A stretch of 64,000 nt of DNA, taken from Methylophilus sp. QUAN. GTDB taxonomy: Bacteria; Pseudomonadota; Gammaproteobacteria; Burkholderiales; Methylophilaceae. Position numbers and translations under genes: made by a program. The stretch lies in contig NZ_JADKYT010000001.1 in the NCBI RefSeq assembly GCF_015354445.1, forward strand, positions 248,001 to 312,000, read 5' to 3'. The notes beneath the pieces are model-generated. The model made no database searches. It was not told where the DNA came from and saw only the letters and a program-made list of their open reading frames with translations. Numbering within the stretch: the first letter of the stretch is position 1; each line of letters begins with the position of its first letter. This document shows positions 1 to 9,432 of this stretch, piece after piece.

Positions 1-1
1 G

Positions 2-673
2 ATTGAATTTAACGCCGCGGCGTCATTGCTCATGATGCACTTGTCGCGCTTTTCTGAAGAATTGATTTTATGGATGAGCCCACGCTTCGGCTTTATTGAT
101 ATTGCCGACCGTTTTTGTACCGGTTCCTCCATCATGCCGCAAAAGAAAAACCCTGACGTACCAGAGCTGGTACGCGGCAAAACTGGCCGCGTGTATGGCC
201 ATTTAATCGGCCTGCTGACTCTGATGAAAGGCCAGCCACTGGCCTATAACAAAGACAACCAGGAAGACAAAGAGCCGCTGTTTGATGTGGCTGACACCTT
301 GCTGGTGACCTTGCAGATTTACGCCGACATGCTGCGCGGCATCACCGTCAAAGCCGACAATATGCGCCAGGCCGCACTCGAAGGCTTTGCCACCGCCACC
401 GACTTGGCTGATTACCTGGTGAAAAAAGGCATGCCATTCCGTGACGCGCACGAAGTGGTCGCCCACGCCGTCAAAGCAGGCGTGGAATCAGGCCGTGACT
501 TGGCAGAATTCAGCCTGGCTGAGTTGCAAGCTTTCAGTAGCACCATCAGCGACGACGTGTTTGAAGTGCTGACGCTAGAAGGCTCCGTCGCCAGCCGCAA
601 CCACACCGGCGGCACCGCGCCCGAGCAAGTGCGCCGCGCCATCGCCCAAGCCAGGCAGCAATTAGGACACTGA
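2..673 (+). CDS. argH: Argininosuccinate lyase, C-terminal part (5' end outside window)
   Basis: Last step of arginine synthesis in the cytoplasm: argininosuccinate is cleaved to arginine and fumarate. The reading frame is open from base 2, so the N-terminal half of the protein lies before the window. The fumarase/aspartase-superfamily signature [12 protein letters not shown], the flexible catalytic loop with its serine, is clear at 124-159. It is followed by the ArgH-specific stretches [16 protein letters not shown] and [16 protein letters not shown], and the C-terminus ends at the usual family position. The stop codon overlaps the start of the next gene by one base (TGATG), suggesting translational coupling. 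Identification is firm. Confidence 0.96.
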   Translation: MEFNAAASLLMMHLSRFSEELILWMSPRFGFIDIADRFCTGSSIMPQKKNPDVPELVRGKTGRVYGHLIGLLTLMKGQPLAYNKDNQEDKEPLFDVADTLLVTLQIYADMLRGITVKADNMRQAALEGFATATDLADYLVKKGMPFRDAHEVVAHAVKAGVESGRDLAEFSLAELQAFSSTISDDVFEVLTLEGSVASRNHTGGTAPEQVRRAIAQARQQLGH

Positions 674-1383
674 TGCCCCACCGCCATCATCCACCGAGTA
701 AGTGCAAATCACACCCGGTAATGATGGGGCTGGTGTTAGCTATCAGCCTATTAGCGACCCAGCCCACGCAAGCAGCGCTTGGCATCGCCAACCCCAAACA
801 CGAACAAGCCATGCTGTGGCCGCTGTTGCCAGGTGAAAGCGTCAACAGCCTGGCCGCCAAACTTTATCCACAAAGCCCGGTGCTACAGCAGCGCTTTGTG
901 CAGCAATCCATCACCCTCAGCCGTGGGCGCGGTATTTTGTTACGCCCGGATGAACGCAGTGAAACCGCACAACTCATCGCCGTACCCAATGCGCAAACCT
1001 TGCACACCCTCACCCACCGTATTAAAAAAGCCGATGAAGTCGACACCGACGCATTTGTCACACCAGGCTTGGTGATGAGTGTGCAACTCACACAAGCATC
1101 GCAGCAAAACGCGACCGGGTGGCATTTGCCAAAGCTGAACCTGCCAGAAGGACTCGCGTTAAAAGGGTATTCTTTTTCTGTGTCGAATTTGACCGGACGA
1201 ATTGCAGCCGCAAAGTCACATATTGTGGAAACCTATCAGGCCAATGCACGGGCGATTGCGCGGACGCCAGTAAAGAAGCTTTATCAAACACCGCAATTGG
1301 CGGTGATTGTAGTGAGTGCGATCTTGTTGCTGGTGTTGAGTTTGAGTTGGGGTGTTTTGGAAGAGCGGTGTAATAATCGATAG
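673..1383 (+). CDS. Unrecognised exported protein with C-terminal membrane anchor
   Basis: 236 residues, function not recognised. The N-terminus is basic and His-rich, then a hydrophobic segment at about residues 17-35 ends in TQAA, which looks like a signal peptide. Residues 48-105 (LLPGESVNSLAAKLYP onward) resemble a degenerate LysM-like unit, which would suggest contact with peptidoglycan, but this is weak. A second hydrophobic segment at about 209-229 is followed by a short charged tail, so the protein is probably anchored at both ends or released and anchored by the tail. It is coupled to argH by a one-base overlap but has no evident link to arginine synthesis. Transcription probably ends in the repeat-rich gap that follows. 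Confidence 0.6.
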   Translation: MPHRHHPPSKCKSHPVMMGLVLAISLLATQPTQAALGIANPKHEQAMLWPLLPGESVNSLAAKLYPQSPVLQQRFVQQSITLSRGRGILLRPDERSETAQLIAVPNAQTLHTLTHRIKKADEVDTDAFVTPGLVMSVQLTQASQQNATGWHLPKLNLPEGLALKGYSFSVSNLTGRIAAAKSHIVETYQANARAIARTPVKKLYQTPQLAVIVVSAILLLVLSLSWGVLEERCNNR

Positions 1384-1389
1384 CGTTTT

Positions 1390-1513
1390 GTAGCCGTATT
1401 TTTGTAGATAATTGATGTACTTTGGCCGTGATGGCTGGGTGACTTCCTCTTTGGCCACTTTCTGAGGGGCAAGCATCAGAAAGTAGCTCGCCGAGAGGCG
1501 AAAAAACGGCTAC
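1390..1513. repeat. Palindromic intergenic element (REP/MITE-like)
   Basis: The gap between two convergent genes is almost filled by nested inverted repeats. The outer arms GTAGCCGT (1390-1397) and ACGGCTAC (1506-1513) are complementary. Inside are a nine-pair hairpin, ACTTTCTGA/TCAGAAAGT (1457-1484), and a five-pair hairpin, TCGCC-GAGA-GGCGA (1488-1501). The arrangement resembles the short palindromic elements dispersed between genes of many proteobacteria. Only one copy is seen in this window, so repetition in the genome is inferred. It could also act as a transcription terminator for both neighbours. Confidence 0.5.
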
Positions 1514-1525
1514 AGTCGGGAAATG

Positions 1526-1954
1526 TTAGCCTTTAAGCGCACATTCCACACGCTCAGCCACTACCTTTTGTAACTGATCTCTAATCGCAGTACTCAGTGG
1601 CTGCACCTCGGAGTCCCGCACAGGTTCTCCCCAGTGGCTATTCGGAAAGTGCCTATCACTCTCGAATCTAGGCAATACATGCCAATGCATATGCGGCGTT
1701 TTATTGCCCAAACTTGCCAGGTTGATTTTGTCCGGTTGGATGACTTCACGCACTGCGGTTTCCACCGCAAACACCACTTTCATGGTACGGGCGCGGTCAG
1801 CAGGCGGCAGATCGGTCATTTCTTTGACGTGTGCAAGTAACTCGACACGGCAATAGGCAGGGTAGTCTGCGTCATGCAGTAACACCACGCGGCAGAAATC
1901 GTCTTGCCAGAGTAGGTCCTGTGGTGTGGGCGTGCAAAGTGCGCAATCAGCCAT
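1526..1954 (-). CDS. HIT-family nucleotide hydrolase/transferase
   Basis: 142-residue histidine-triad protein. The diagnostic motif H-x-H-x-H is present as HMHWHVLPR at about residues 89-97; in this family the middle histidine attacks the phosphate of nucleotide conjugates such as AMP-lysine or dinucleoside polyphosphates. The N-terminal CALC pair and the length are typical of single-domain proteobacterial HIT hydrolases. The actual substrate cannot be read from sequence. Its ATG overlaps the nadA stop codon by one base (TAATG on the minus strand), so it is probably translated from the nadA message. Confidence 0.88.
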   Translation of the reverse strand: MADCALCTPTPQDLLWQDDFCRVVLLHDADYPAYCRVELLAHVKEMTDLPPADRARTMKVVFAVETAVREVIQPDKINLASLGNKTPHMHWHVLPRFESDRHFPNSHWGEPVRDSEVQPLSTAIRDQLQKVVAERVECALKG

Positions 1955-3051
1955 TACGAGACTGCCAGCATTCTGTCCAAGGTCAGCTTGGCCAGTTTGG
2001 CTTCATGTTCTGGCACTTTGATCTGGTTGACCACATTGCCTTCGGCCAGGTTTTCCAGGCACCAGGCCAGGTGTTGCGGGTCGATACGCGCCATGGTTGA
2101 GCATTCGCAAACGACGTGGCTCATGAATTGCACCAGTTTGTTTTGCGGTTTCATTTCTTCGGCCAGGCGGGTGACCAGGTTGAGTTCCGTGCCTACCAGC
2201 CATTTGGTGCCGGGTTCGGCTTCGCTGACAGTGCGCAGGATATATTCGGTAGAGCCGACATAGTCTGAGTTAATGCAGACTTCGAATGCCGTTTCCGGAT
2301 GGGAAATCACTTTGCCATCCGGGTGCTGGGCGCGGAATTGTTCGATATTCTGTTTGCGGAACATCTGGTGTACTGAGCAATGGCCTTTCCACAACAGGAT
2401 TTTGGCGTCCCTGATTTGTTGTTCTGTGAGGCCGCCCATAGGCAGGTCAGGGTCCCACACTGGCATTTGTTCCAGTGGAATACCCATTTTGTAGCCGCTC
2501 CAGCGACCCAGGTGCTGGTCAGGGAAGAACAGGATTTTTTCGCGCTGGCTAAAGCCCCATTCCAGAATTTTTGGTGCGTTGGTACTGGTGCACACAATGC
2601 CGCCGTGTTCGCCACAAAATGCTTTTAAATCGGCTGCCGAGTTAATGTAGGTGACTGGGGTGATGGTTTCATCAAAGTTGAGCACCTTATTCAGCTCACG
2701 GTAGCTACGCTCGACTTTTGCCAGGTTGGCCATGTCTGCCATCGAGCAGCCAGCAGCCAGATCAGGCAACACTACAATTTGCTCAGGGCGGCTAAGGATG
2801 TCAGCCACTTCGGCCATGAAATGCACACCGAGGAAGACGATGTATTCCGCATCCAGGCTGTCGCAATATTTGGACAGCTTGAGTGAGTCGCCGGAATAAT
2901 CTGCATGTCGGTAGACGCTTTCATGCTGGTAATGGTGACCTAAAATGACCAGGCGTTTGCCCAGTTTCTTGCGGGCAGCCAGAATACGCGCCTGACAGTC
3001 GTCGTCTTGCGCGGCTTGAAATTTCTCAAATTGGATGGTGGCAGTTTGCAT
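1954..3051 (-). CDS. nadA: Quinolinate synthase A
   Basis: Condenses iminoaspartate with dihydroxyacetone phosphate to quinolinate in de novo NAD synthesis; an oxygen-sensitive [4Fe-4S] enzyme of the cytoplasm. Family motifs are in order: LGHHYQHESVYRHADYSGDS near the N-terminus, AAGCSMADMA, VCTSTNAP, HPE, and the C-terminal CECSTMARI. The conserved cysteines needed for the cluster can be seen in the second, third and last of these. I chose the ATG at 3051 (MQTATIQ), seven codons inside the longest frame, because the latter needs a TTG; GGAAAG lies close before the ATG. nadB and nadC are not in the window. Confidence 0.95.
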   Translation of the reverse strand: MQTATIQFEKFQAAQDDDCQARILAARKKLGKRLVILGHHYQHESVYRHADYSGDSLKLSKYCDSLDAEYIVFLGVHFMAEVADILSRPEQIVVLPDLAAGCSMADMANLAKVERSYRELNKVLNFDETITPVTYINSAADLKAFCGEHGGIVCTSTNAPKILEWGFSQREKILFFPDQHLGRWSGYKMGIPLEQMPVWDPDLPMGGLTEQQIRDAKILLWKGHCSVHQMFRKQNIEQFRAQHPDGKVISHPETAFEVCINSDYVGSTEYILRTVSEAEPGTKWLVGTELNLVTRLAEEMKPQNKLVQFMSHVVCECSTMARIDPQHLAWCLENLAEGNVVNQIKVPEHEAKLAKLTLDRMLAVS

Positions 3052-3136
3052 GCTTTCCAGACATCGGGCCAAGCCCGGTTCTCACAAAAATGATATTTTA
3101 CAACCGATTAGGATTTATCCCAATCAAAGCGGTTGC

Positions 3137-3592
3137 TCATAAACTAAGATGGTGGTGCTCCCCTAGTTTTTTCAAGGCGTCGACATTGGTCCAGCTGAAT
3201 ACTTTTTTAGCCGCCTCTCGCCAGTCTACCCATTCGTAACGGGTGTGCTCGTCTGGGGCCAGTGTGACGGGCAGGGTGGCTGGCAAACAGAGCCCAAACA
3301 GGTGCTCGGTGTTTTCTGTCACCCCGGGGGCGTAGCGGTAACGCCAGTGTGGGTAAATCTCATAGAGATTACTGGTTTGCCAATCCTGAAAATCATAAGC
3401 CAGCGCATCAAGGCCGGTCTCTTCTTTCACTTCGCGAATCGCGGCGTCATAGGGTGTTTCACCTGCTTCTATGCTGCCGGTGACTGATTGCCAGAAGCCT
3501 GTTTTGTCAGCGCGCTCGAGCAGCAGTACCTGCAAATCCGGAGTGTGAATCAAAATCAGGGCTGAAACGGGAATCTTATAGGGGTGTGTCAT
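3137..3592 (-). CDS. nudB: Dihydroneopterin triphosphate diphosphatase (Nudix)
   Basis: Removes pyrophosphate from dihydroneopterin triphosphate in folate synthesis. The Nudix box G-x5-E-x7-R-E-V-x-E-E-x-G is complete (GSIEAGETPYDAAIREVKEE), supplying the Mg-binding glutamates. The flanking NudB-type motifs FWQSVTGS and RYAPGVTENTEH match the family closely. The 151-residue form starting MTHPYK (ATG at 3592) fits the family N-terminus; the longer frame adds a poorly conserved extension. It lies upstream of nadA on the same strand with an 85-base gap and may share its message. Divergent from the metal efflux operon. Confidence 0.9.
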   Translation of the reverse strand: MTHPYKIPVSALILIHTPDLQVLLLERADKTGFWQSVTGSIEAGETPYDAAIREVKEETGLDALAYDFQDWQTSNLYEIYPHWRYRYAPGVTENTEHLFGLCLPATLPVTLAPDEHTRYEWVDWREAAKKVFSWTNVDALKKLGEHHHLSL

Positions 3593-3732
3593 ACAAATAT
3601 TGTCTATAAATGCCAGCTTCTTGTCCATGGCGGCATGCGATTGAATATTTGATGTACTGAAAGATTGTCGTAAGCCGTAGTCAGTATTATCATCAAAAAA
3701 ACAACATCATAGAGAACATAGGGAATGATTCA

Positions 3733-5064
3733 ATGTTGAGGCGTCAGCTAGGCTGGGCATGCGTGATGCTGATGATGAGCGTGCAATGTTTACTGGCTGC
3801 AGATGCCGCAGCGGGCGGTATTGGTGATCTCGTTGCATTAAATCAATTGTCTTTACAGCAGGCAGAGCAGCTATTTGCTGGAGGCAACCGTGAATTGCTC
3901 GCCGCCAAGCGTGCCGTGGAAGGGGCTGAGGCGGATACCCTCATTGCGGGCCAACGTCCTAATCCTGTCTTATCGCTGGGGCTCTCCAGCGTCAATGTCA
4001 ATCGCGGCCAGGGTAATCAAAACCAAAGTGGTGCCAATGGCCTCTGGGACAAAACCTATAACTCCGCTTTACAGGTCAGCCAGCTTTATGAGCGCGGCAA
4101 CAAGCGCGAGCTGCGTACGGCGGTCGCCGAAAGTGCGGTCAAGGCCTCTGGTTTTGACCTGAAAGAAACTTACCGCCAGCAGGCACTGGCGATGGCCACC
4201 GCTTATTTTGACCTCAAGCTGGCACAGGAAACCCTGTTAATACAGCAGGCCAATGTGGGCTCTTATGACAAGACTTTGCAGGCTGCGCAGTTGCGGCTCA
4301 AGGCAGGTGATGTGGCCTCTGCCGATGTTGCGCGTATCCGTGTTGATGCCTTGCGTGCCAGCAATGATTTACGGCAGGCGCAAGCTACCTTGCAAAAGGC
4401 GCAAGCCATGCTGGCCTATTTGCTGGGTAAAGACCAGGATGCTTCTAAACTTTATGTGACCGACCCTTGGCCTAGCCTGCTGGCCGACCAACTGGCCGCG
4501 ACAGAAAACAGCTGGTTGCCGCAACGCTCAGACGTGCAAGCCGCAGAGGCGCGCATGGAGCAAGCGCAACAGGCAAGAAAACTGGCTGAATCCCTTAAAA
4601 CCCGTGACCTGACCTGGTCGCTGGCTTACCAACACTTTCCAGGGCAGGAGCCAGGCTCTGCACCAGATACGGTGGGCGCCTCGGTGAGTATTCCCTTGTT
4701 TACCAATTATCAATATGAAGGTGAGGCGGCGCGCGCCGAGGTCGGTTATACCAGCGCGATGGAAGCCAAAGAACAGGTCAGAGCCGCTGCCGTGGCTGAA
4801 ATGCGCAGGGCCAAAGCCGATTTAGAGGCGGCCGTCGATAAAAACCGCCGCTTTGATCAGAGCATCCTCAGTGAAGCGCAACAGGCAGCAGATGCTGCCG
4901 AATTTGCTTACCAGCATGGTGCCATGAGTGTGATGGACCTGCTGGATGCGCGACGTATTTTGCGCGCCTTGCAACTGGAGTCTGTCAGTGTCAAAGCCGA
5001 CTATGCCAAATCCCTCTCTGCCTGGCTGGCAGCCACCCGCCAGGCGTTCATCCCTCAAGACTAA
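3733..5064 (+). CDS. czcC: Outer-membrane channel of RND metal efflux pump (CzcC-like, TolC family)
   Basis: 443 residues with a signal peptide at about 1-23 (ending LLAADA). The rest is typical of the outer membrane efflux protein family: two long alpha-helical repeats rich in Ala, Gln and Leu, with the conserved AGQRPNPVLSLGLSS segment that begins the first beta strands. With the next two genes it would form a tripartite pump spanning both membranes. The spacing is six bases to czcB, so the genes are co-transcribed. The promoter should lie in the 140-base gap shared with nudB. No metal regulator gene is adjacent, so the inducing metal is unknown. Confidence 0.88.
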   Translation: MLRRQLGWACVMLMMSVQCLLAADAAAGGIGDLVALNQLSLQQAEQLFAGGNRELLAAKRAVEGAEADTLIAGQRPNPVLSLGLSSVNVNRGQGNQNQSGANGLWDKTYNSALQVSQLYERGNKRELRTAVAESAVKASGFDLKETYRQQALAMATAYFDLKLAQETLLIQQANVGSYDKTLQAAQLRLKAGDVASADVARIRVDALRASNDLRQAQATLQKAQAMLAYLLGKDQDASKLYVTDPWPSLLADQLAATENSWLPQRSDVQAAEARMEQAQQARKLAESLKTRDLTWSLAYQHFPGQEPGSAPDTVGASVSIPLFTNYQYEGEAARAEVGYTSAMEAKEQVRAAAVAEMRRAKADLEAAVDKNRRFDQSILSEAQQAADAAEFAYQHGAMSVMDLLDARRILRALQLESVSVKADYAKSLSAWLAATRQAFIPQD

Positions 5065-5070
5065 CTGCCT

Positions 5071-6222
5071 ATGACCATGCCCAAATTCAATCCTGACACG
5101 ACATTGACCGCCGCAGCCAAACGCAGCGTTGCGTTGGCCGTACTGGCTCTGGTGATTGCCGGTCAGGCAACTGCCGCAGACAAAAATGCTGGGAGTGCCC
5201 GTGACGCCAATGAAATCGTGCTTACCGCAGGGTCGCCACAGTTGAACAGTCTGAAAGTGGAACCTGTGAATGAGATTCCGGTGCCCGTGACTGAACCGTT
5301 GAACGGCAAGATTGTATTTGATGAAAATCGGACAGCACGCATTTTTTCCCCGGTGGCCGGGCGGGCGTTGAGCATTAAGGCCCAGGTTGGGGATGCCGTA
5401 AAAGCGGGTCAGACTTTGCTGGTGATGGACTCACCCGATGTAGGTGGCGCGGTAGCCGATGTGCGTAAAGCCCAGGCTGATATGCAACTGAAACAGCAGG
5501 CGCTGGAACGTAGCCGCATGCTGGTGGATCACGGCGTGCTGGCGAAGAAGGAAGTAGAAGTAGCGCAGGCCGATTGGGCAACGTCACGTGCAGAATCGGA
5601 GCGGGCCGGTGCGAGATTAAAAAACCTGGGGGTTTCAACCGCAGCCAATGATAATTATGCGGTGCGCTCGCCGATTGCTGGCATTGTGGTCGACCGTAAA
5701 ATCAATCCTGGCAGTGAGGTGCGGCCGGATGGTACAGATCCTTTATTTATTGTCACGGATCCTGGCTATTTATGGGCCAGTATCGACCTGCCTGAGCGAG
5801 AGTTGAGCCGGATTTCGCAAGGGCAGAAGCTAAGTGTGCAGGTCGATGCTTATCCTGACGAAGTGTTTAATGGTGAAGTGAAAACCATAGGTGTCATGGT
5901 CGACCCGACCACACGTCGCATCCCCGTGCGTTGCACGGTAGATAGTAAAGGCAAACTCAAGCCGGAAATGTATGCGCGCATCACGCCGCTGGATAATAGC
6001 CAGCATCGCGTGATTCGTTTACCCAACAGTGCGCTGATTACTGAAGGTTTATACAGCTATGTGTTTGTGGAAGAGCGGCCGTTGCACTTTAAAAAGCGCA
6101 AAGTCACGCTGGACTTGCAACGTCGGGAATACGCTACGGTGAAAGACGGCTTGAAAGCGGGGGAGCGTGTGGTGGTCGGTGGTGCAATTTTATTGAACTC
6201 TGATCTGTCGGTGAGTAAATAG
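5071..6222 (+). CDS. czcB: Periplasmic adaptor (membrane fusion protein) of RND metal efflux pump
   Basis: 383 residues of the HlyD/CzcB adaptor family, which bridges the inner-membrane RND pump and the outer-membrane channel. A basic N-terminus and hydrophobic segment (about residues 18-36) form a signal or anchor. A split biotinyl-lipoyl domain follows (SPVAGRALSIKAQVGDAV, then VRSPIAGIVVDRKINPGSEV), separated by a short coiled-coil hairpin at about 128-185, and then beta-barrel domains. The N-terminal His/Met-rich metal-binding extension of some CzcB proteins is absent. It sits between czcC and czcA with six- and three-base gaps. Confidence 0.88.
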   Translation: MTMPKFNPDTTLTAAAKRSVALAVLALVIAGQATAADKNAGSARDANEIVLTAGSPQLNSLKVEPVNEIPVPVTEPLNGKIVFDENRTARIFSPVAGRALSIKAQVGDAVKAGQTLLVMDSPDVGGAVADVRKAQADMQLKQQALERSRMLVDHGVLAKKEVEVAQADWATSRAESERAGARLKNLGVSTAANDNYAVRSPIAGIVVDRKINPGSEVRPDGTDPLFIVTDPGYLWASIDLPERELSRISQGQKLSVQVDAYPDEVFNGEVKTIGVMVDPTTRRIPVRCTVDSKGKLKPEMYARITPLDNSQHRVIRLPNSALITEGLYSYVFVEERPLHFKKRKVTLDLQRREYATVKDGLKAGERVVVGGAILLNSDLSVSK

Positions 6223-6225
6223 AGC

Positions 6226-9200
6226 ATGCTAAGAGGCTTAATTACTTTCTCGCTGCAACAACGGGTATTTTTACTCATAGGCGCAGTCGTGCTGACCATT
6301 TTTGGTTGGGTCGCGGTGCAAAACCTGCCGATTGAAGCGTTCCCGGATGTAGAAGATGTACACGTGATTATTGTGACGCAGTCACCCGGCATGGCACCCG
6401 AAGAGGTAGAGCGCGTCGTCTCGCTACCCATAGAGCACGGCATGAGCGGTGTGCCTGGCCTGGCACAAATCCGTTCGGTGTCTATCACCGGCCTTTCCGT
6501 GGTCACGCTGACATTTGCCGAGCGCACGGAAGATTATTTTGCCAGGCAGCAGGTGCTGGAGCGCTTGCAGGGCGTGAGCTTGCCAACTGGCCTGCAACCC
6601 ACCTTGGCGCCGTTGACAACCGCGGTCGGTGAGGTCTACCGCTACCTGGTCGAAGCGCCTAAAGACATGCCACAACGTGAGATCCGCGCCATACAAGACT
6701 GGAAAATTATTCCACAATTGCGCATGGTGCCTGGCGTCGCCGATATCACCAGTTTTGGTGGCACGGTCAAAGAATACCAAATCAAGCTCGATCCTTACCG
6801 ACTGAAAAAATTTGCCGTCAGCATAGACCAGGTGAACCAGGCGGTTGGTAACAACAGTAGCAATGTGGGTGGTGGCCTGATGCACCGGGGCGATGAGTCG
6901 CTGGTGGTACGCGGTATCGGGCTCTATCACAGCCTGGATGATATTGCGCAGTCGGTGGTGGATACGCGCGATGGCAAGCCTATCCTGGTGAGTGATCTTG
7001 GCCAGGTGGTGATTGGCGACCGGCCGCGTTCGGGCATTGTCTCGTTTAACCAACAAGATGACATTATCGAAGGCATTGTCTTGATGACCAAAGGCCAAAA
7101 TGCGGCCAAGGTGATTGAAGCGTTGCGCGAAAAAGTGGATGTGGTGAATCAATCCCTGCCAGCCGGGGTCAAGGTGGTGCCTTTTTATGACCGCACTGGC
7201 CTGGTGCAGCACACCGTGCATACCGTGTCTGAAAACCTGGTTGTTGGCGCTTTGCTGGTGGTGACGATTCTGGTGGTGTTTTTGCGTAACTGGCGGGCTG
7301 CGCTGATTGTGGCTTCTGTCATCCCGTTGTCTTTGTTGTTTGCGTTTATCGTGATGGACCTGCGAGGCGTTTCGGCCAATCTGATTTCGCTGGGGGCGGT
7401 CGACTTTGGCATTATTATCGACAGCGCGGTGGTGCTGGTCGAGGCGCTTATGGTGCGGCTGGCTATGGCAGAAGTGGATAAAAACCCGACGCACACGGGC
7501 CTGGCCTGGCGCATGCAAACCCTTAAAAGCACGGCTATTGATATGGGGCATCCCATCCTGTTCTCCAAGGCTATTATCATCACTGCCTTTCTGCCTATTT
7601 TTACCTTTCAGCGGGTGGAAGGCAAAATTTTTTCCCCTATGGCGTTTACACTCAGCTTCGCTTTACTAGGCGCGATTATCCTGACCCTAACCCTGGTGCC
7701 CGCGTTGCTGTCCTACACCATGAGCCGCGAAGACATGGCTGAAAAACATAGCGACTGGATGCATCGCCTGCAGGAAGCCTATCGCAATATCCTGCTCAAA
7801 AGCAGCCAATCCCGGGCACTGGTGGTGATTGCCTCAGTCGCCATTCTTGGCGTGTCTGTGGTCTCTGCCCCTATGCTGGGGTCTGAGTTTTTGCCCAAGC
7901 TGGACGAAGGTAATATCTGGCTCACGGTCGATTTACCGCCTTCTGCCAGTCTCGAGAAAACCAAGGACGTCGAGCGCGAAATCAGGAAGATTCTCAATAG
8001 CTACCAGGAGGTACGTCTGGTGGTGGCGCATGTCGGGCGGCCAGATGATGGCACGGATCCTAAAGGGCCGTATCACATGGAAATTCTGGCTGATCTCAAG
8101 CCGCATAGTGAGTGGAAGTTCGTTGATAAAGAAGCGCTGATTAAAGATATGTCGCGCCGCATCCATGAGATTCCTGGCGTGCCGACCAACTTTTCACAAG
8201 TGATTCAGGATAGCGTGGAAGAGGCGCTGTCTGGCGTGAAGGGCGAAATCGCGGTCAAGATTTTTGGCCCCGATTTGGCGATTCTTGAGCAAAAAGCCGC
8301 TGAGGTCGTTGATGCCATGAATACCGTGCAGGGGGCAACCGATGTGGCGGCGGTGCGTATTTCAGGTAATTCAGAACTGGATATCACGCTCAACCGTAAT
8401 CAGTTATCACGTTATGGTTTGATGGTGGGCGACGTGAATACTACTGTGCAAACGGCACTGGCCGGTAACCCAGCCAATACGTTTTACGATGGTGACCGCC
8501 ATTTTGATGTGACCCTGCGCCTGGATAGGCCTTTCAGGGATTCTGTCGATGATATTGATGAGTTACCGATTGCTTTGCCTAATGGCGGCGGCAGTATCCC
8601 GTTGAGCGAAGTGGCAGAGGTGACGATCAAGCAAGGTGCTTCGCGCGTCAGCCGTGAGGCGGGCGCACGCATTGTGTCGATCAAGGCCAATATCACAGAC
8701 AGGGACCAGGGCAGCTTCGTCAAAGAGGCGATGCAAACGGTGAAGGCGCAGGTCAAATTGCCGCCTGGCTATACCATGACCTGGGGCGGCCAGTTTGAAA
8801 ACCAGCAACGTGCCATGAAGCGCCTGATGGTGATTGTGCCATTGTCTGTGCTGCTGATTTTTGTGTTGTTGTTCTGGGCGTTCAAGTCGGTGAAAAATGC
8901 CTTGCTGGTGTTATTGATGATTCCGTTTACGCTGGTGGGTGGTTTGGCCGGTTTGGCTGTGGCAGGCCTGCATTTGTCAGTGTCAGCGGCGGTGGGTTTT
9001 ATTGCGCTGGCCGGTATTTCGGTGCAAAACGGTGTGATTATGGTCGAACAGATTAAAAACCTGATGCGTGAAGGGCGCAGTGTGGCGGAGTCCGTGATTG
9101 ATGGTGCCGTGGCCAGGTTGCGGCCGATTTTAATGACAGCATTGATGGCCGGGCTGGGCTTGATGCCAGCGGCGCTATCGCATGGCATCGGCTCTGAAAC

Positions 9201-9318
9201 ACAGCGGCCTTTTGCCGTGGTGATTGTCGGCGGTTTGATCACGGCCACCTTGTTCACCTTGCTGCTGCTGCCTTTGTTGTTCCCACTATTCTCAGATGTA
9301 CGTCGTCGCAAATCCTGA
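6226..9318 (+). CDS. czcA: Heavy-metal RND efflux pump, inner membrane (CzcA/CusA family)
   Basis: 1030 residues with the two-fold RND architecture: TM1 at residues 10-30, a large periplasmic loop, TM2-6 at about 335-500, a second loop, and TM8-12 near the C-terminus. The proton-relay helix TM4 reads DFGIIIDSAVVLVE (about residues 393-406), the DFG-x3-D pattern of the divalent-cation HME group rather than the CusA-type pattern. The usual Gly after the second Asp is Ser, and the Glu is followed by Ala, not Asn. It exports metal ions using proton motive force. Zinc, cobalt, cadmium or nickel are possible; the sequence does not decide. Confidence 0.9.
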   Translation: MLRGLITFSLQQRVFLLIGAVVLTIFGWVAVQNLPIEAFPDVEDVHVIIVTQSPGMAPEEVERVVSLPIEHGMSGVPGLAQIRSVSITGLSVVTLTFAERTEDYFARQQVLERLQGVSLPTGLQPTLAPLTTAVGEVYRYLVEAPKDMPQREIRAIQDWKIIPQLRMVPGVADITSFGGTVKEYQIKLDPYRLKKFAVSIDQVNQAVGNNSSNVGGGLMHRGDESLVVRGIGLYHSLDDIAQSVVDTRDGKPILVSDLGQVVIGDRPRSGIVSFNQQDDIIEGIVLMTKGQNAAKVIEALREKVDVVNQSLPAGVKVVPFYDRTGLVQHTVHTVSENLVVGALLVVTILVVFLRNWRAALIVASVIPLSLLFAFIVMDLRGVSANLISLGAVDFGIIIDSAVVLVEALMVRLAMAEVDKNPTHTGLAWRMQTLKSTAIDMGHPILFSKAIIITAFLPIFTFQRVEGKIFSPMAFTLSFALLGAIILTLTLVPALLSYTMSREDMAEKHSDWMHRLQEAYRNILLKSSQSRALVVIASVAILGVSVVSAPMLGSEFLPKLDEGNIWLTVDLPPSASLEKTKDVEREIRKILNSYQEVRLVVAHVGRPDDGTDPKGPYHMEILADLKPHSEWKFVDKEALIKDMSRRIHEIPGVPTNFSQVIQDSVEEALSGVKGEIAVKIFGPDLAILEQKAAEVVDAMNTVQGATDVAAVRISGNSELDITLNRNQLSRYGLMVGDVNTTVQTALAGNPANTFYDGDRHFDVTLRLDRPFRDSVDDIDELPIALPNGGGSIPLSEVAEVTIKQGASRVSREAGARIVSIKANITDRDQGSFVKEAMQTVKAQVKLPPGYTMTWGGQFENQQRAMKRLMVIVPLSVLLIFVLLFWAFKSVKNALLVLLMIPFTLVGGLAGLAVAGLHLSVSAAVGFIALAGISVQNGVIMVEQIKNLMREGRSVAESVIDGAVARLRPILMTALMAGLGLMPAALSHGIGSETQRPFAVVIVGGLITATLFTLLLLPLLFPLFSDVRRRKS

Positions 9319-9322
9319 TGGG

Positions 9323-9340
9323 CTGGTTTTAAGAAACCAG
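9323..9340 (+). terminator. Weak hairpin after czcA
   Basis: Seven-pair inverted repeat CTGGTTT-TAAG-AAACCAG starting four bases after the czcA stop. It is followed by TATGG rather than a T-run, so it is at best a weak intrinsic terminator or an mRNA 3' stabiliser. Confidence 0.35.
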
Positions 9341-9432
9341 TATGGTGGTTTATTTCAGCCAGTCAGCGCGCTTGAATATGCATGAAAGTAATTAATTGTC
9401 TAAAAATCAATGGGTTGCGGTTTTTGGGGAGT

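Noticed and set aside
6424-7551. 375-codon open frame on the minus strand inside czcA
   Set aside because: Shadow of the czcA reading frame; His/Arg-rich composition typical of antisense frames and no start signals.
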